Assembly (NCBI GenBank): GCA_963580455.1
Contig: OY756960.1
Location: 2,852,001-2,916,000 of the forward strand
DNA length: 64,000 nt
Direction: 5' to 3'
From: Euonymus europaeus
Taxonomy: Eukaryota > Streptophyta > Magnoliopsida > Celastrales > Celastraceae
The notes beneath the pieces are model-generated. The model did no database searches, had not been told where the DNA came from, and worked only from the letters and a program-made list of their open reading frames with translations. Shown piece by piece: positions 12,211-23,860 of this stretch. Numbering within the stretch: position 1 is the first letter of the stretch; the number at the start of each line of letters is the position of its first letter. The position numbers were made by a program, and so were the translations under genes.

Positions 12211-12560
12211 AGTTTCAGTTGCCAACTTTGACCGGCTGTAGTTTCCAATCGGCTGATCCGTTTCATTAATATAATATGTTTTCAAGGACTGATTGTTGAG
12301 ACTTAAGAGTTTGATCGGGATTTACATAGTTGATTCTATTTTAAAACCCGAAACAACTAAACATTTGTTTCCTATTCTAATTCTACTAGGGTTCCCTTAT
12401 GTTCTAGAATATAAATTGCCCTTTTCCAGGCTTTTGTAGGACAACTTATTACCATTATCAATAAAAATATTGAGTTCTCTCAATTGTTCTCTGTCTAATC
12501 CAAGTTTTTCTATTATCGTCGTGAACAATTTCAATTTATCTAGCTTTCGCACTGCGTCAG
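12211..12560 (+). mobile_element. Probable LTR remnant of the adjacent gypsy element
   Basis: Non-coding sequence directly after the pol C terminus has an LTR-like layout: a promoter-like AGAATATAAATTGCCC at about 12405, then AATAAAAATATTGAG at about 12459. It ends close to the start of the F-box pseudogene at 12595, so that copy lost most of its original promoter region. LTR ends were not identified. Confidence 0.4.
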
Positions 12561-12594
12561 TAACTTGTACTTCTTTATCATCAACTAAATTCTC

Positions 12595-13677
12595 ATGGTG
12601 ATTTTGAGCAGAATTTTGCCGGAAGATTTGGAGATTGACATTCTCACTTGTCTTCCTGTGACGTCGCAGAAGCGATTCAGGTGCGTTTCCAAAGCTTGGT
12701 GTGATCTGATCAGAAATTGTAATTTTATCGCCACACACAACCTGAAACAAACCACTCTCACTGCTGGCAACGTATTTTTGACATACTGTATTTTTGCATA
12801 GGGAGACCCCACGCCGTTTACTCTTAAAGTTGTGTGTGATGATGATATGTTTACTCTTACAAAAGATGTCATTTTCTTACCTTCCCCATATAAAAGCATT
12901 CCTTATCGATCAATATATATGTGGTCCTTGTAATGGGATATTCTGTCTGTTCCAAGAATTTTGGAACAGACAGATTATTACCCTTTGGAATCCTGCCACA
13001 AGAGAATCCAAGATTCTACCTTTGTCGGGCATTGAGCCAACTGATTTGAGTGATACGTGTATTGGAGATTATGGGTTTGGTTTTGATCACAGAACTAATG
13101 ATTATAAGGTGGTAAGGTTCATTCGTAATACTCTCTAAAGAGGGATTCTTGGAAAGTGATTCCTCTGATGGACATGGATGCTGATCGACGGTTCTATTCC
13201 AATAGCAATCACAGGACTTATAAGGATGGAGTTTATTATTGGTGGGTAGACAAACCTAGCGATGGTTCTCAATGGATCCTGTCCTTCAACATGGTGGATG
13301 AAGTTTTTGAGAAAGTGTGTCTACCTTCAGATTTTGGTCGTGCTAAACTTCTAACACTCTTCGATGGACATTTATCTCTAGTTCTCCGCCGAGAGGAGGG
13401 CATGAAGATATACTTTGATATATGGGTGATGACTCAATATGGAGAACCAGAGTCTTTGGTTAGAAAACTGAGTATTGGACCTATCACGGGTTTTGAGAGG
13501 CCCTTAGGATTTTGGAAAAATAGCAGAATGTTTTTCAATGATGAGGAGGGGCAGTTCGTCTGTTACAACCTCGACACCAAACAGAAGAAATGCCTTCAAC
13601 TATTTGGGAAGAGAGGTAATTACCTAAGAGTTGTAAACTATGAAGAAAGTCTTGTTCCAATCAATAATGGTGAGTGA
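12595..13677 (+). pseudogene. F-box/FBA pseudogene, copy A'
   Basis: Partner of the intact copy at 4290. The F-box is readable (LPEDLEIDILTCLPVTSQKR, then FRCVSKAWCDLI). A TAG at 12799-12801 ends the first frame after 68 residues, a frameshift follows near 12910-12920, and about 37 bp are missing near 13128 (between the VRF motif and the LYSLK motif). The last part, 13156-13677, still encodes a clean FBA C terminus ending in the same residues as copy A. The 5' flank is replaced by gypsy/LTR debris, which probably removed its promoter and may have come before decay. Confidence 0.9.
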
Positions 13678-15770
13678 AGGAAGAAGTTGAACTTGCCATA
13701 TCTTCTTTTGCCAAAGCACAAGGTTGTTTCCAAGTGAAGACTTGTTGATGTTTGTAGCACTCTTTCCTCTTACAAGTTGAATATAAGTACTAGAAGACAA
13801 ATTGGGTTTCTCTAATCCATTGATTATCGATCTCTTGATAGACTAGAAAATTAGTCTCCTAGTTATGCTCCTCTTGAGTCCAAAAATTCAGTCTTGATGA
13901 AATAATAATCTTCTTCTATGGAATTAGCAATTAGTACATCTCGTAATATCTTGTTCCATAAAATCACCAATAAAATCCCGTCATAGTAGAAACAATCTTC
14001 TCACAATAGAAACAAAGATCTTCATTTGAATTTCAACAAATAGTTTGCTAGAATTTCATTCAGATCGTTGCTTTAAATTCGGCCATAATGAATGTAAAGT
14101 CATCTCCATATAATCAGCTCTTGTGAGGTACCATATATGACCAGCTTCATCATCCCTTGAAAAACTCATCACAAAATAGGCAACAAGAATCTCTTCCTTT
14201 GATTTGAAAATTTGACTCCTACAGTTTTGTATGTGAACTTGCAATCAGCCTTGTTTTTAATAGCTAGCCTGCTCATGATGATCAATTTGTTTCTAGCATG
14301 AATTGGATGTACTAAGCATAATCGGTGTAGACGATGAATTTACACTTTAAGTTGTTATACGTGTTTGATTGTATTAATTTATTCATAGAGAAAAAGCGGT
14401 CAAATTACCAATAAGGATATTGATGTATTAAATTGTATTTCATACAAATATTTCAAATAATAGTCCATTTATAATTAATCATTTGAAATTATTAATTATA
14501 TTTATATTTGATTGTTTAATATTTATATAAAGAATGATAAAAGTTTTTAATAGCTTTTTTATATAATTAATATTATTACAATTTATCATGTGATATTTTG
14601 ACTCATTTATCCAATGACAATCACTTTGACCAATCCCATTATACGCACACTTATCCTTTTCTCTCCCTCATCTCTTTCTTTTGCTGCAATCTCTGTTTCT
14701 CTGACTACATCACCGCATCACCTGCATCAATTTGTTTCCACAATTTGTTTCTCTCATGAATCTGTTTCAAAGAATCAATCGAAGTTTGGCAAAGAGGAGA
14801 GTAGGATCAGCCAGAGTTTGTAGAGAGGAGGAGATGGTCAAGGGCTGCGTAGTTCGATCGTCGGTGAGAGAGAGAGCAGAGGAGCAAAGGGGAGAGAGAG
14901 GACTAAGGGGCAAGTTGGGGTATTTTTCAGAGTGTGAGAAAATAATCTAGGTTCAAGAGCGGGACAAAAATGAGCGGTTGTAGCTAGCTTGAGCGGTAGC
15001 GTAGTGTGTTTGGTGATGTTAACAGATAATAGCTTATCACGCCAACGGAGCACTCTTAGCGTTTGTTTGATACAACTTATACACTGAGTTTATAAACTCA
15101 GTTTCTCTCTACACATCAGCTTATACTCTGTGAGACAAACTCTTTATTATGCTCCGACCAGGAAGGCATTACTGTTGATACCATCTTACGTGATCAATAG
15201 GAATCACCATCATGATCATACCTAATATATCAGAGTATATAGGAGTGACAAAATTATGTCTCATTCATATGACTTATTTATCCGATCCAAAACACAAATC
15301 GATTTAGAATCGAGTTTTCAACAGTTAAAAAGGATTTCTTTAATTTCCAGAATCCATTGGGTTGCCATTGTGCACAAAACCGGCAGGACAAATCCTAATC
15401 TCTAAGTTTTGGCAAGATCCTCTGATTTTCTCTATTCATATGAATTTTCTTAGCTTCGTCACTCGCCTCTCCTTAAATTTCTTCCCATTAAAATGAAATA
15501 ATCCTTAAAAACGGGTCTTAATTTAAACGTTGAGTCTAGATTCAGGAAATGCTTGTTAAATACGTAATTTTTGTCCTTGAATTATGCCAACCGTTGGATC
15601 CCTGTAATTTAATCGTACCCGTTCATGTTTTTATTATTGTAACCGTCGGATGCCTTGAATTTAATCGTAACAGCTCCTCTGCTTCTGTACCACATGATTC
15701 CCCCACTCGGCCCTTCGTCTTCCCAATTACCGGCTGTAGTGCGGCTAAAACGAAGAGTAAAAAAGCTATC
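13678..15770. other. Intergenic DNA between copies A' and B'
   Basis: Segment 13678-14320 repeats the 3' flank of copy A. Segment 14340-14600 is very AT-rich. A CT/GA-rich stretch at 14640-14960 contains short open frames but no recognisable gene. A perfect 20-bp palindrome lies at 15083-15102. From about 15300 the sequence is the 5' flank shared with copy B and with 19015-19310. Confidence 0.6.
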
Positions 15771-16979
15771 ATGGCGGTTTTGAGCAGAATTTTGCCAGAA
15801 GATTTGGCGATTGACATTCTTTCTCGTCTTCCGGTGAAGTCGCTGAAGCGATTCAGGTGCGTTTCAAATCCTTGGTATGATCTGATAGGAAGCCCTAATT
15901 TCATCGCCACACATCATCTGAAACAATCTAATCTTAACGGAAGTGGCAAAGTATTTGTGTTTTACAATAACCTACAACTCAGTGAATTACCACTGTCTAC
16001 CCATATCGGTCTCATTAATGAAGGTGTCAGCAACGAATCTTTGAGGTTCTCTAACATAACACGCAGTGAACCCATGTTATCTACCCTTAAAGTTGGTGGT
16101 GATGAAGATGTGCTTACTTTCACGGATGTCGTTTCCACGCCTTTCCCATATGATGATGACATCAATTATCTATTAATCTGCGGTCCTTGTAATGGGATCG
16201 TCTGTCTGTATAACTTTGAGCCTCACGTGGAGTGGATTGCCCTTTGGAATCCGGCCACAAAAGAATCCAAGACTCTACCTTCGTCGCACTTGGAGCCGCC
16301 TGATGTGATTGATATTGGTTTTGGAGCTTATGGGTTTGGTTTCGATCACAGAACTAATGATTATAAGATGTTAAGGTTCATTTGTTATAATTCCGTTGAA
16401 GATTCAATTGACCAAGCCGAGTTATACTCTCTAAAGAGTAATTCTTGGAGAGTGATTCCTCTGATGGACAGTGATGTTTTTCCATGGTTGTGTGATACTA
16501 CCTACAAGTCTTACAAAGATGGAGTTTACTATTGGTGGGTAAAGAAAACTAGTGATGGTTCTCAATGGATCTTGTCCTTTGACATGGTGGATGAAGTTTT
16601 TGAGAAAGTGCGTCTACCTGCTGATTTTGGATTTCCTTTTGGATTTCCTAGACTTATTGCATTCTTCAATGGACATTTATCTCTAGTTCTCCGCCGAGAT
16701 GAGGGCATGGAGAAATACTTTGATATATGGGTGATGTCTCAATATGGAGTACCAGAGTCTTTGGTTAGACAACTGAGTATTGGACCTATCGTAGGTGTTC
16801 AGAGGCCCTTAGGATTTTGGAAAAATAGCAGAATGTTTTTCAATGATGAGGCGGGCCAGGTCGTCTTTTATGACCTTGACACCAAACAGAAGAAGTGCCT
16901 TCAACTCGATGGGGAGACATATACCTCGGCAGTTCTAAACTATGAGGAAAGTCTTGTTCCACTCAATAACGGTGAATGA
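15771..16979 (+). CDS. F-box protein with FBA domain, copy B'
   Basis: Intronless, 402 residues from the ATG at 15771. F-box at residues 8-48 (LPEDLAIDILSRLPVKSLKR, FRCVSNPWYDLI), then an FBA region with WNPATKESKTLPS, YGFGFDHRTNDYKMLRF, QAELYSLKSNSWRVI and GFWKNSRMFF. It should act as the substrate receptor of an SCF ubiquitin ligase; the substrate is unknown. The frame is open 74 codons further upstream (to 15549), but that stretch aligns with non-coding 5' flank of copy B and includes a deletion of about 80 bp relative to it, so I take the family-consistent start. Relative to copy A it carries an insert of about 35 residues after the F-box and a small repeat (GFPFGFP). It is the intact member of the B pair. 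Confidence 0.93.
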   Translation: MAVLSRILPEDLAIDILSRLPVKSLKRFRCVSNPWYDLIGSPNFIATHHLKQSNLNGSGKVFVFYNNLQLSELPLSTHIGLINEGVSNESLRFSNITRSEPMLSTLKVGGDEDVLTFTDVVSTPFPYDDDINYLLICGPCNGIVCLYNFEPHVEWIALWNPATKESKTLPSSHLEPPDVIDIGFGAYGFGFDHRTNDYKMLRFICYNSVEDSIDQAELYSLKSNSWRVIPLMDSDVFPWLCDTTYKSYKDGVYYWWVKKTSDGSQWILSFDMVDEVFEKVRLPADFGFPFGFPRLIAFFNGHLSLVLRRDEGMEKYFDIWVMSQYGVPESLVRQLSIGPIVGVQRPLGFWKNSRMFFNDEAGQVVFYDLDTKQKKCLQLDGETYTSAVLNYEESLVPLNNGE

Positions 16980-19922
16980 TGGAAGAACTTGAACACGTAA
17001 AGTCGAAAACTAGTAGTCTCTATATAGGTATACATATATAGCACAATCTTTAGTTCCTCCTTGCAGTGACCTTGTTTTGGGTGATGTTCCCTTGCTAAAA
17101 TTTGAATGCAAGTGTTCTTGTACCTGGGTTTTGATTACTACTACTATTTTTGTTTGTTGCTTGTTATCTTAGAGGTCTCTGCTTGTCTAATTCTCATGTT
17201 AGTTTGTTGCTACCATTAACATGAGTAGCCATATACAGTTTTACATTATGTGATTCTGTCCTCGTTTTTTATGCCTGGAAATGGTTTCTCTGTTCTTGAT
17301 TTTTGGCTTTTGTGAGAACTTTGTTTGATGGAGCGATTGCTTGACACCCTTTTTCGTTTTAGCCTAATACCAAGCATATGTAGTTAGAGAATACCAAAGT
17401 GAAAAGCAGTAAGGACTAGTGTTGGCCTGTTGGGGTTGAGACTCAAAGCTTGGCTAGTATTTGTTATCATATGACTTTTTTTTTATTTTGTGTGTTGTGA
17501 CTGGTAAGCTAGTTCGGACTTGTCTTACTTGTGTGTATGTTGTACTATGTTGTTGTATCTTTGGAATATTCTGAAATCGTAATAGAGAAGTTGCTGTGTG
17601 TGTGTGGAACTCTTGTTCCCCATGTTTCTAACATGGTGTTGGAGCTAGATTTGGAGACGTATTTGGGTTTCTAACAAGAGACCCGTTTGAAAGAGAGAGA
17701 AAATCGAGGCATCTCTGAGTATTGAGTACACGAAAATGACTATGACAAATGTATCGTAGGGCTTTGTGTGTGAGGGGGAGTATTGGAGCACACCACTCAC
17801 TATTCTCACATGGAAATGTGGAAATTGAGTGGCTTACGAGCATTTGGGTAGAACCAAACTCACAACCCATGCTTATGAGTAAATGTGTATCCATATGTGA
17901 TGTAATCCCACCTTTAAAGGTTCATTAACTTCGGCTTCCCAAGGTCAATTACTCAATTTGTTAACAGTGCGCACATCATAAGAATCTGGTAAATTAAATT
18001 TAGAATCTTCCGAGTATATACATTTTATTCGAGAGAGATTCTAGTAGAAGAATTCAGTAGAGTTTTGTGGTGAATAAGGCGGGTGAATCCCAATTGGTGT
18101 TTCTTAGATTTGGACTGGTTTTGTTTCCTTGATATACTGTCACCAGGTGTTGGAGGTAAATCTTCTTTTTAGCTTTTATTAAGTGTAAATTCGCGTTTGG
18201 TTTACTTTTTGAGTTCATTTCGAATGCAAGTTTTCAGTAAAATCAATTTGTTTCTGGCGTTAATAGGATGCATTAAGAATCCTGGCCACACTTACAAATT
18301 TAGTATTTATATATATGATGGACTAATCACTTTGGTTTTTCTTAAGTTTTAAGTAGATTGTGGAATTAATTCATCAAATTATGTTTAGAGGCAGGTGGCC
18401 AATTATTTATTAATTACTGAGTCAAGTTATATGAAATCACTAATCACTGCTTTGCAGTTTACAGTCTCAAAAGCTGGACTTGGTTCTGATGAAAATGAAT
18501 ATAAGGTGTTGGATTAGTATAATATCTTATTTTTAATTTGTACTTTAGGCTAAATGAAAATTGACTGTGTACAAATAGGCAACAGTATTTGTCATTCCTA
18601 AGTAACTGACAATAACCGATAAAAATATCGAATAAAACTTATCAAACCAGTCAACTAAAACCATCAAAAATTAATAAAAACCGACATAACTGACTAAACA
18701 GTTCAGTCAAAATATGTCCAACAACCGATCGAAGCCGACCACAAACACCTTATTTGTGTGTTTTTGATTGTATGTGTGCATGTGTGAGTTATATGTGGCA
18801 TACCAAAGCCGAGTTTTTCTGGAATCCAGACTACATCATCCACTCATCATGTCTTTGAACTCATATCGCTGTGCTTCATTTCGTATCTACAACAGAGGAT
18901 TGTTCTCTTCATTTTCTGAACTCTCTTTTCATTTCATATCTACCAAAGATTTAGTCATAGGAAATATAAAGTACAAACCAAACCCAAGTATACCACAAGA
19001 AAAGTAAATTACATAGAAGATTCATTTTTCCAACAGCTAAAAGAATTTGCTAGTTGCCAGCATCCATTTGAGTTGCCATTGTGCGCAAAGCCAGCGGGAC
19101 AAATCAATCAGTTGACTAGGCCTTCTTTGAATACAACCATTTCACTCGGTACCAACTCTTAAATTCAGCATCCTCATCATGCAGCTATCTCTAGAGTTTT
19201 GGCAAGATCCTCTGGTTTCTTGAACTATTCATATGAATAAATTAAGTTTCCTCAACTCACCTCTCCTTAAAATTTCTTTCCATTAAAATGAAAAGAGTCC
19301 TTCTATTCTCCCCTCTCTTCTCTATCGATATATGCACACTATATTTCTTTTTTTGAATGGATGCATGCACTCTATAACTCAATGCAGAGGAAAAGACTTC
19401 TGTTGTATACCCTCCCTTCTCTTATCATGGTTTAATTCCTCTTCCACTGTATCGAAAGATAAGAATGCCCGATCCCCAGGCTGTATCGAATTTGAAGCAA
19501 CTAAAAATGACTCATTTTTCATAGCTTAAGACTTCTTTCCTTCAACTAATAAATAGCATTACTACTCCATTCCTGTTAGACATGTTCATGTCTTGACTAC
19601 AAATCCTATATAGCAAACCGTAAAAAAAAGAATCAGCCGCAAAATAACAAGCAGAGCGTACTCATAGTTACATCAACCCCGCGGTAATTGCAGGCTATGA
19701 GTATCTCGTTTATAGCTGCAAGTGGCACAAGGCATCTATATAATTTAAGCTTGTAAATGCTAATCGAGACAGTAAAGAATGAAGGTAGGAATACAGTATC
19801 GGTGCAGCCAGGAAATTTAAATAGCAATGGCAAGTATACTGATTAAGTTAAAAGTGGAAAATGCAGAGCAACAAGTGGAAGAGTTAAGTATCCACTTTGA
19901 GCTGATTTGGTAAAAAAGACCG
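16980..19922. other. Spacer with remnants of a third F-box block
   Basis: Segment 16980-17640 is the 3' flank shared with copy B. Segment 18235-18295 resembles the spacer after copy A, 18455-18520 resembles 6600-6715, and 19015-19310 resembles the 5' flank of copies B and B' (the tract around ggcaagatcctctgattt). No F-box coding sequence follows, so a third block seems to have lost its genes or never received them. Nothing else is seen. Confidence 0.55.
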
Positions 19923-21311
19923 TCAAGAAGTTGATACCTTGTCAGCTTTGAATGCTGGGTGAAGCAAACCAAGCTCATCCTTCACTTCAAGCGGATTGCT
20001 AGTTTCATTTCTTACTCTCTTAACTCTCCTGCTGCCCAATGACTCGTGGGTAAAACCATAAATCTGCAAAATCTGATTGTCTCCAAAATTGAATGCTCTC
20101 TCCATCTGCCTGAAGCACCTCTCCACCGAATAATCTCCGAACTTCCCACATGGCTTGCACCCGACAAAGTGAGTCACAAGCGGCCACCGGTGGTCGCCAA
20201 GACCAGGGTGGAAGTTCTCAATCATCTCCTCATACCTATCAACCAAGATCCCCCAATAACCGTGCAAGTAATATGCACTCTCCAGATATACCCTTTCCCC
20301 CCATTTGTCTCTCTCTTTAGCTAATAAATACACCATCGCAGATTGGTCATCAGCTTCGAAAACTGGCCTGTCTTTCAGTTCTCTAGTGAGTACCTTCCCA
20401 GCCTCGTCTCTGATCTTCCCTTTTGGCCCCATGGGAGCCCATGCGTCTAGCAAATCTAGCGCCCATTGACTGTTCCTCAGCAGGAAACTACCAGTATTTA
20501 GTCCAATCCAGTTCTTTTGATCGTAAACCATCTCGTTCCAGCCGTGCATCACCAGATTATGGTCTTTGTATCGCTCCCATGGAAGCTCGAATGCCATGTC
20601 CGTGAACATGGCGTCACTATCCATCCACCACAGGAATTCGATCTCCGGATGTGACAATAACAGCTTTCTTATCAATGGAAGCTTAGCCCAAAACCCCGCC
20701 ATTTCCGCGTCCAGAAGCGCCATGTTGTAGAAGATCTCGATCCCGTGAAGCCTGCAGTAATCGATCTTGTTTTTGATCGATTTCAATAGATAATGGTCTC
20801 CAACTGGATTCTCACACGGCTTTGGTGCTGATCCAGTAACTAAAAGGACTCGCGGCTTGTTACGGGTAATGAAATTGGGAAAGTTAGGGTTCTCCTTCAA
20901 CCACTCCGCACGTTGCTCATCCCAATCGGAGATCTTCGGCCCCAAACTGTACGGTTGGTTCGGATCGCGCTTCTCTTCCGTTCCTTCGTCAACGAAGAGC
21001 TTGTTCACATCAAATGTCTCGTAGTTGTTGCTGTTTTCCTGAGTCGACGAATCCGTGGTGGTTTGCACCTCCTCGAGGACTCGGTGCGGCTCGAAGCGCT
21101 TGCGCGACGCATAGGGGAAGTGGCTGCGGAGCTCGTCAAAGTCCTGCTCAGGAGTCCCGAACTTGCCGGCGCCGATGGTGCCACGTAGGACGATTACGGT
21201 CATAAAGAGGCAGAGGAGAGTAATCTTTCCGTGTCGGATTGCTCGCTGGATCTGGCGAACCCGGTAAGGCCCGAAGCACCGTTCTAGCATCTTGACTCGA
21301 GACTGAGTCAC
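19923..21311 (-). CDS. XXT: Xyloglucan 6-xylosyltransferase (GT34, XXT1/XXT2 type)
   Basis: Single-exon 462-residue type II Golgi membrane protein that transfers xylose from UDP-xylose to the glucan backbone of xyloglucan. It has a short cytosolic tail, a membrane anchor at about residues 30-48 (TLLCLFMTVIVLRGTIGAG), a stem, and a GT34 domain from about 150. The DxD-type motif is WWMDSDAMF, with DSD at 231-233. Highly conserved blocks include KPRVLLVTGSAPKPCENPVG, NWIGLNTGSFLLRN, EADDQSAMVYLL and THFVGCKPCGKFGDY. Length matches Arabidopsis XXT1/XXT2. An in-frame ATG at 21290 (MLERCFG) is the start favoured by family comparison; the listed start adds seven residues. The gene looks fully functional. 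Upstream (higher coordinates) a GAAGGAAGGAAG tract lies near 21465. Confidence 0.96.
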   Translation of the reverse strand: MTQSRVKMLERCFGPYRVRQIQRAIRHGKITLLCLFMTVIVLRGTIGAGKFGTPEQDFDELRSHFPYASRKRFEPHRVLEEVQTTTDSSTQENSNNYETFDVNKLFVDEGTEEKRDPNQPYSLGPKISDWDEQRAEWLKENPNFPNFITRNKPRVLLVTGSAPKPCENPVGDHYLLKSIKNKIDYCRLHGIEIFYNMALLDAEMAGFWAKLPLIRKLLLSHPEIEFLWWMDSDAMFTDMAFELPWERYKDHNLVMHGWNEMVYDQKNWIGLNTGSFLLRNSQWALDLLDAWAPMGPKGKIRDEAGKVLTRELKDRPVFEADDQSAMVYLLAKERDKWGERVYLESAYYLHGYWGILVDRYEEMIENFHPGLGDHRWPLVTHFVGCKPCGKFGDYSVERCFRQMERAFNFGDNQILQIYGFTHESLGSRRVKRVRNETSNPLEVKDELGLLHPAFKADKVSTS

Positions 21312-23270
21312 CGAGTCGGGAATCTATGAACGAACACTTTCAAAGATTAAAGCAGCAAATGTGCTCTAACGTGAGAATTGAAGAAGACATTGTTGAAATT
21401 GAGAGATAACTAAGGGTATAATTGGGACGGGGATGGTCGGTGGAAGAGAATGGTAGCTCAAGAAGGAAGGAAGGAAGGAAGGAAAGGATCCAGATTCCAG
21501 GAAACAGAGAAAAAGTGATAGAAAATAATATTTTTTTAATTTATAATTATTGTTATTTTGGTTATTATTGGCATATTGCAGTATTGCACGTAGTCACGCG
21601 TTGATTGCCAGTTGTCGGGATTGTGTGATCTATGTAATATGTAATAAAGTATCACATCATACGTGGACCCGATATGTAGGTCCTAGTTATACTTTCAAGC
21701 GGCGGTTTTTCTCTTCTTTTAAATAATTTATTAATAAAAGTCATTTTTTATTAAAAGAAAAGTACTTTTTTATAATAAAAAAAATGAAAGAACTCAAAGC
21801 ATTTGCAATGATAACTTTTTTTTTCATTAAAATGAATTTTGATTATCGCTTCTATTACACAAAAATATATTTCTCAAGACAATCAAATCAACTTAATACA
21901 TTTTATAATATTGACACATCAACAAAATACATCTTTAAGTACAAAATTATTATCCAAATATCTACTATTTCATTCTCTCATCAATTCTCCAACAAAACTA
22001 CATCAAGATCAATATTAGATCTCACATATTTTACAAAAAATTAATTCACATGTTCATTCACATCAACAAAAACACATATTTCAATACAATCACATCTGCA
22101 AAAATATACATTTTCATTCATTATTTATTCCCTCGTAGAATACTATCATTCATTAATCAAGAAAGAATCACTAGCACCACATAGCATGAGGCCTAGGTAG
22201 ACAAGCACCTTCATCTTCAAAAAAATCATCTTCATTATCTATAGCTTGAATGATAGGAAGACAATCACCTTCCAAAATTATATTCCTTAAACCCAATGTT
22301 GTCACAAGGCGGAGTGCTCCCATCGCCTCGGCCACAGCAAGGATGAAGGGATTGGACTCTAGACTGATGAACACAATAATCAAACGCAAAAGATATCAAT
22401 ATTAAATTGAAATCACCCATATATTTAGTACTATAATATTAGGGATTCCAGTGTGACAGTAATTCATTCATTAGGTGTGGTGACAGTATAGGAAGAGGTC
22501 CATTGAAAATCCCATTCATTGAATAAGAATCACACAGCTAGGATGCTTTAGAGATGGTTAACATTGATATATTTATCATTTTTGTATTTAGTAAGAGTAG
22601 AATGATCTAAATATTCGAGAGTTAAGGTGAAACTAAATATATGAATTATTATATAATCTTTTTAATAAATTGTAGTAGAAATTTTTGTATTATAAATCGG
22701 ATACTCATGAGAGTATCATATAATATCAACCCAAATAATAAAGGACATTGTCCGCTTTGGACTTAAAGTCCTCATTATTTTATCCTTAAAAGGACCCTCT
22801 AGGTTGAGAGAGATTATATCCTTATTTATAAATCACATCAATGACTCACAGCTAATTGATATAGGATAAAATTTTTCACACACCCCTATAATTGTTGGCT
22901 TCGATTTTGCGAAATCCAACAAATGTTCGGGTGGAGGTCATGTTCAAATGGACCAAGTATTAACTTTTATATCATGTTATAAATCCAAACCAAATACATA
23001 TCAACGATATTGTTCACCGTGATTCACAAACCCACCCAGACTTTTTATGCCGTTGTCATTGGTTTTTATGTCTAGCAAATAAGTCATTATGTGAGAAATT
23101 TTGAGATTTTACTTATCCATCACTCTCGATTGGGTAATAACAATTCGATGGGAATATTTAGTCTCCATTATTGTTATCTTAATTGCCATCTAACAAAACA
23201 CCACTTTGACCTTTATAAATAAAAACAAAGACACCACATGTGGCGAAACCAATTCATGCGGTCCTGTTAA
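21312..23270. other. AT-rich intergenic DNA
   Basis: It contains the XXT upstream region, a long AT-rich stretch (21700-22170), the RNase H-like remnant at 22171-22389 and otherwise no recognisable gene. Confidence 0.6.
22171..22389 (-). mobile_element. RNase H-like (RVT_3 type) retroelement fragment
   Basis: The minus-strand frame contains FILAVAEAMGALRLVTTLGL followed by RNIILEGDCLPIIQAIDNED. This is the middle of the RNase H-like domain found in plant LINE-type or stand-alone retroelement fragments (AEA...AL..A..LG...I.EgDs...v..I). No upstream reverse transcriptase is present. It is a short remnant. Confidence 0.55.
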
Positions 23271-23658
23271 GGGCACTTGCAATGGTGTTAAGTTAATGGG
23301 CCAACAAAGTTATTGTGTTTTGCTGATGTGGCTGTATTGAAAAATGTGTTTTGTTGATGTGATTATATTGAGATATGTATTTTGGTGATGTGGATGATGA
23401 TGTGGCTTGACTTTTTGTAATAAATGTGGGACCCAACCTTGATTTTGGTGTAAATTTGATGGGGATAGTATGAAAGATAAGAAAATTGTTGGGTTGGATA
23501 ATGGTTTTGTATTGGGAGATGTGTTTTGCTGATGTGGCAGTATTGAAATATGTGTTATGCTGATTTAATTGTATTAAAAATTGTATTTTTGTGAGATAGA
23601 TGTGGGACCCAAAAACAAAGTTATTGGCCCATTAAAAGGGCAACCATTGTGGTTGCCC
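23271..23658. mobile_element. Tourist-like MITE with GGGCA...TGCCC ends
   Basis: Ends GGGCACTTGCAATGG and CCATTGTGGTTGCCC form inverted repeats flanked by TAA at 23268-23270 and 23659-23661. The interior repeats phrases such as TGTGTTTTGCTGATGTGG and has no coding capacity. It belongs with the elements at 47046 and 55507. Confidence 0.82.
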
Positions 23659-23860
23659 TAACATCCGTATCACATGGCCAAAACTTCCCTATGATGTTGG
23701 CCACTCTAACTACTCACAATATTAATTGGGAAAAGGGCGTAAATCTCTCTTACGCTCTATTAAACAAGACAAGGATTTATGTCTCGAGCTCCTCCTAATT
23801 GATTCGAAAATTGTCTCTGCCTCTTATAAAATGAGATCTAATACAGAATAATATAAAGTC

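Noticed and set aside
12397..12750. 117-residue minus-strand frame across the F-box pseudogene start
   Set aside because: It overlaps LTR-like sequence and the F-box coding strand and has no family features.
14614..15053. Short open frames in the CT/GA-rich stretch
   Set aside because: Low-complexity composition, no similarity recognised, and both strands are equally open.
15549..15770. 74-codon in-frame extension upstream of F-box copy B'
   Set aside because: It aligns with non-coding flank of copy B and is open by chance after a deletion; the other F-box copies start at the equivalent of 15771.
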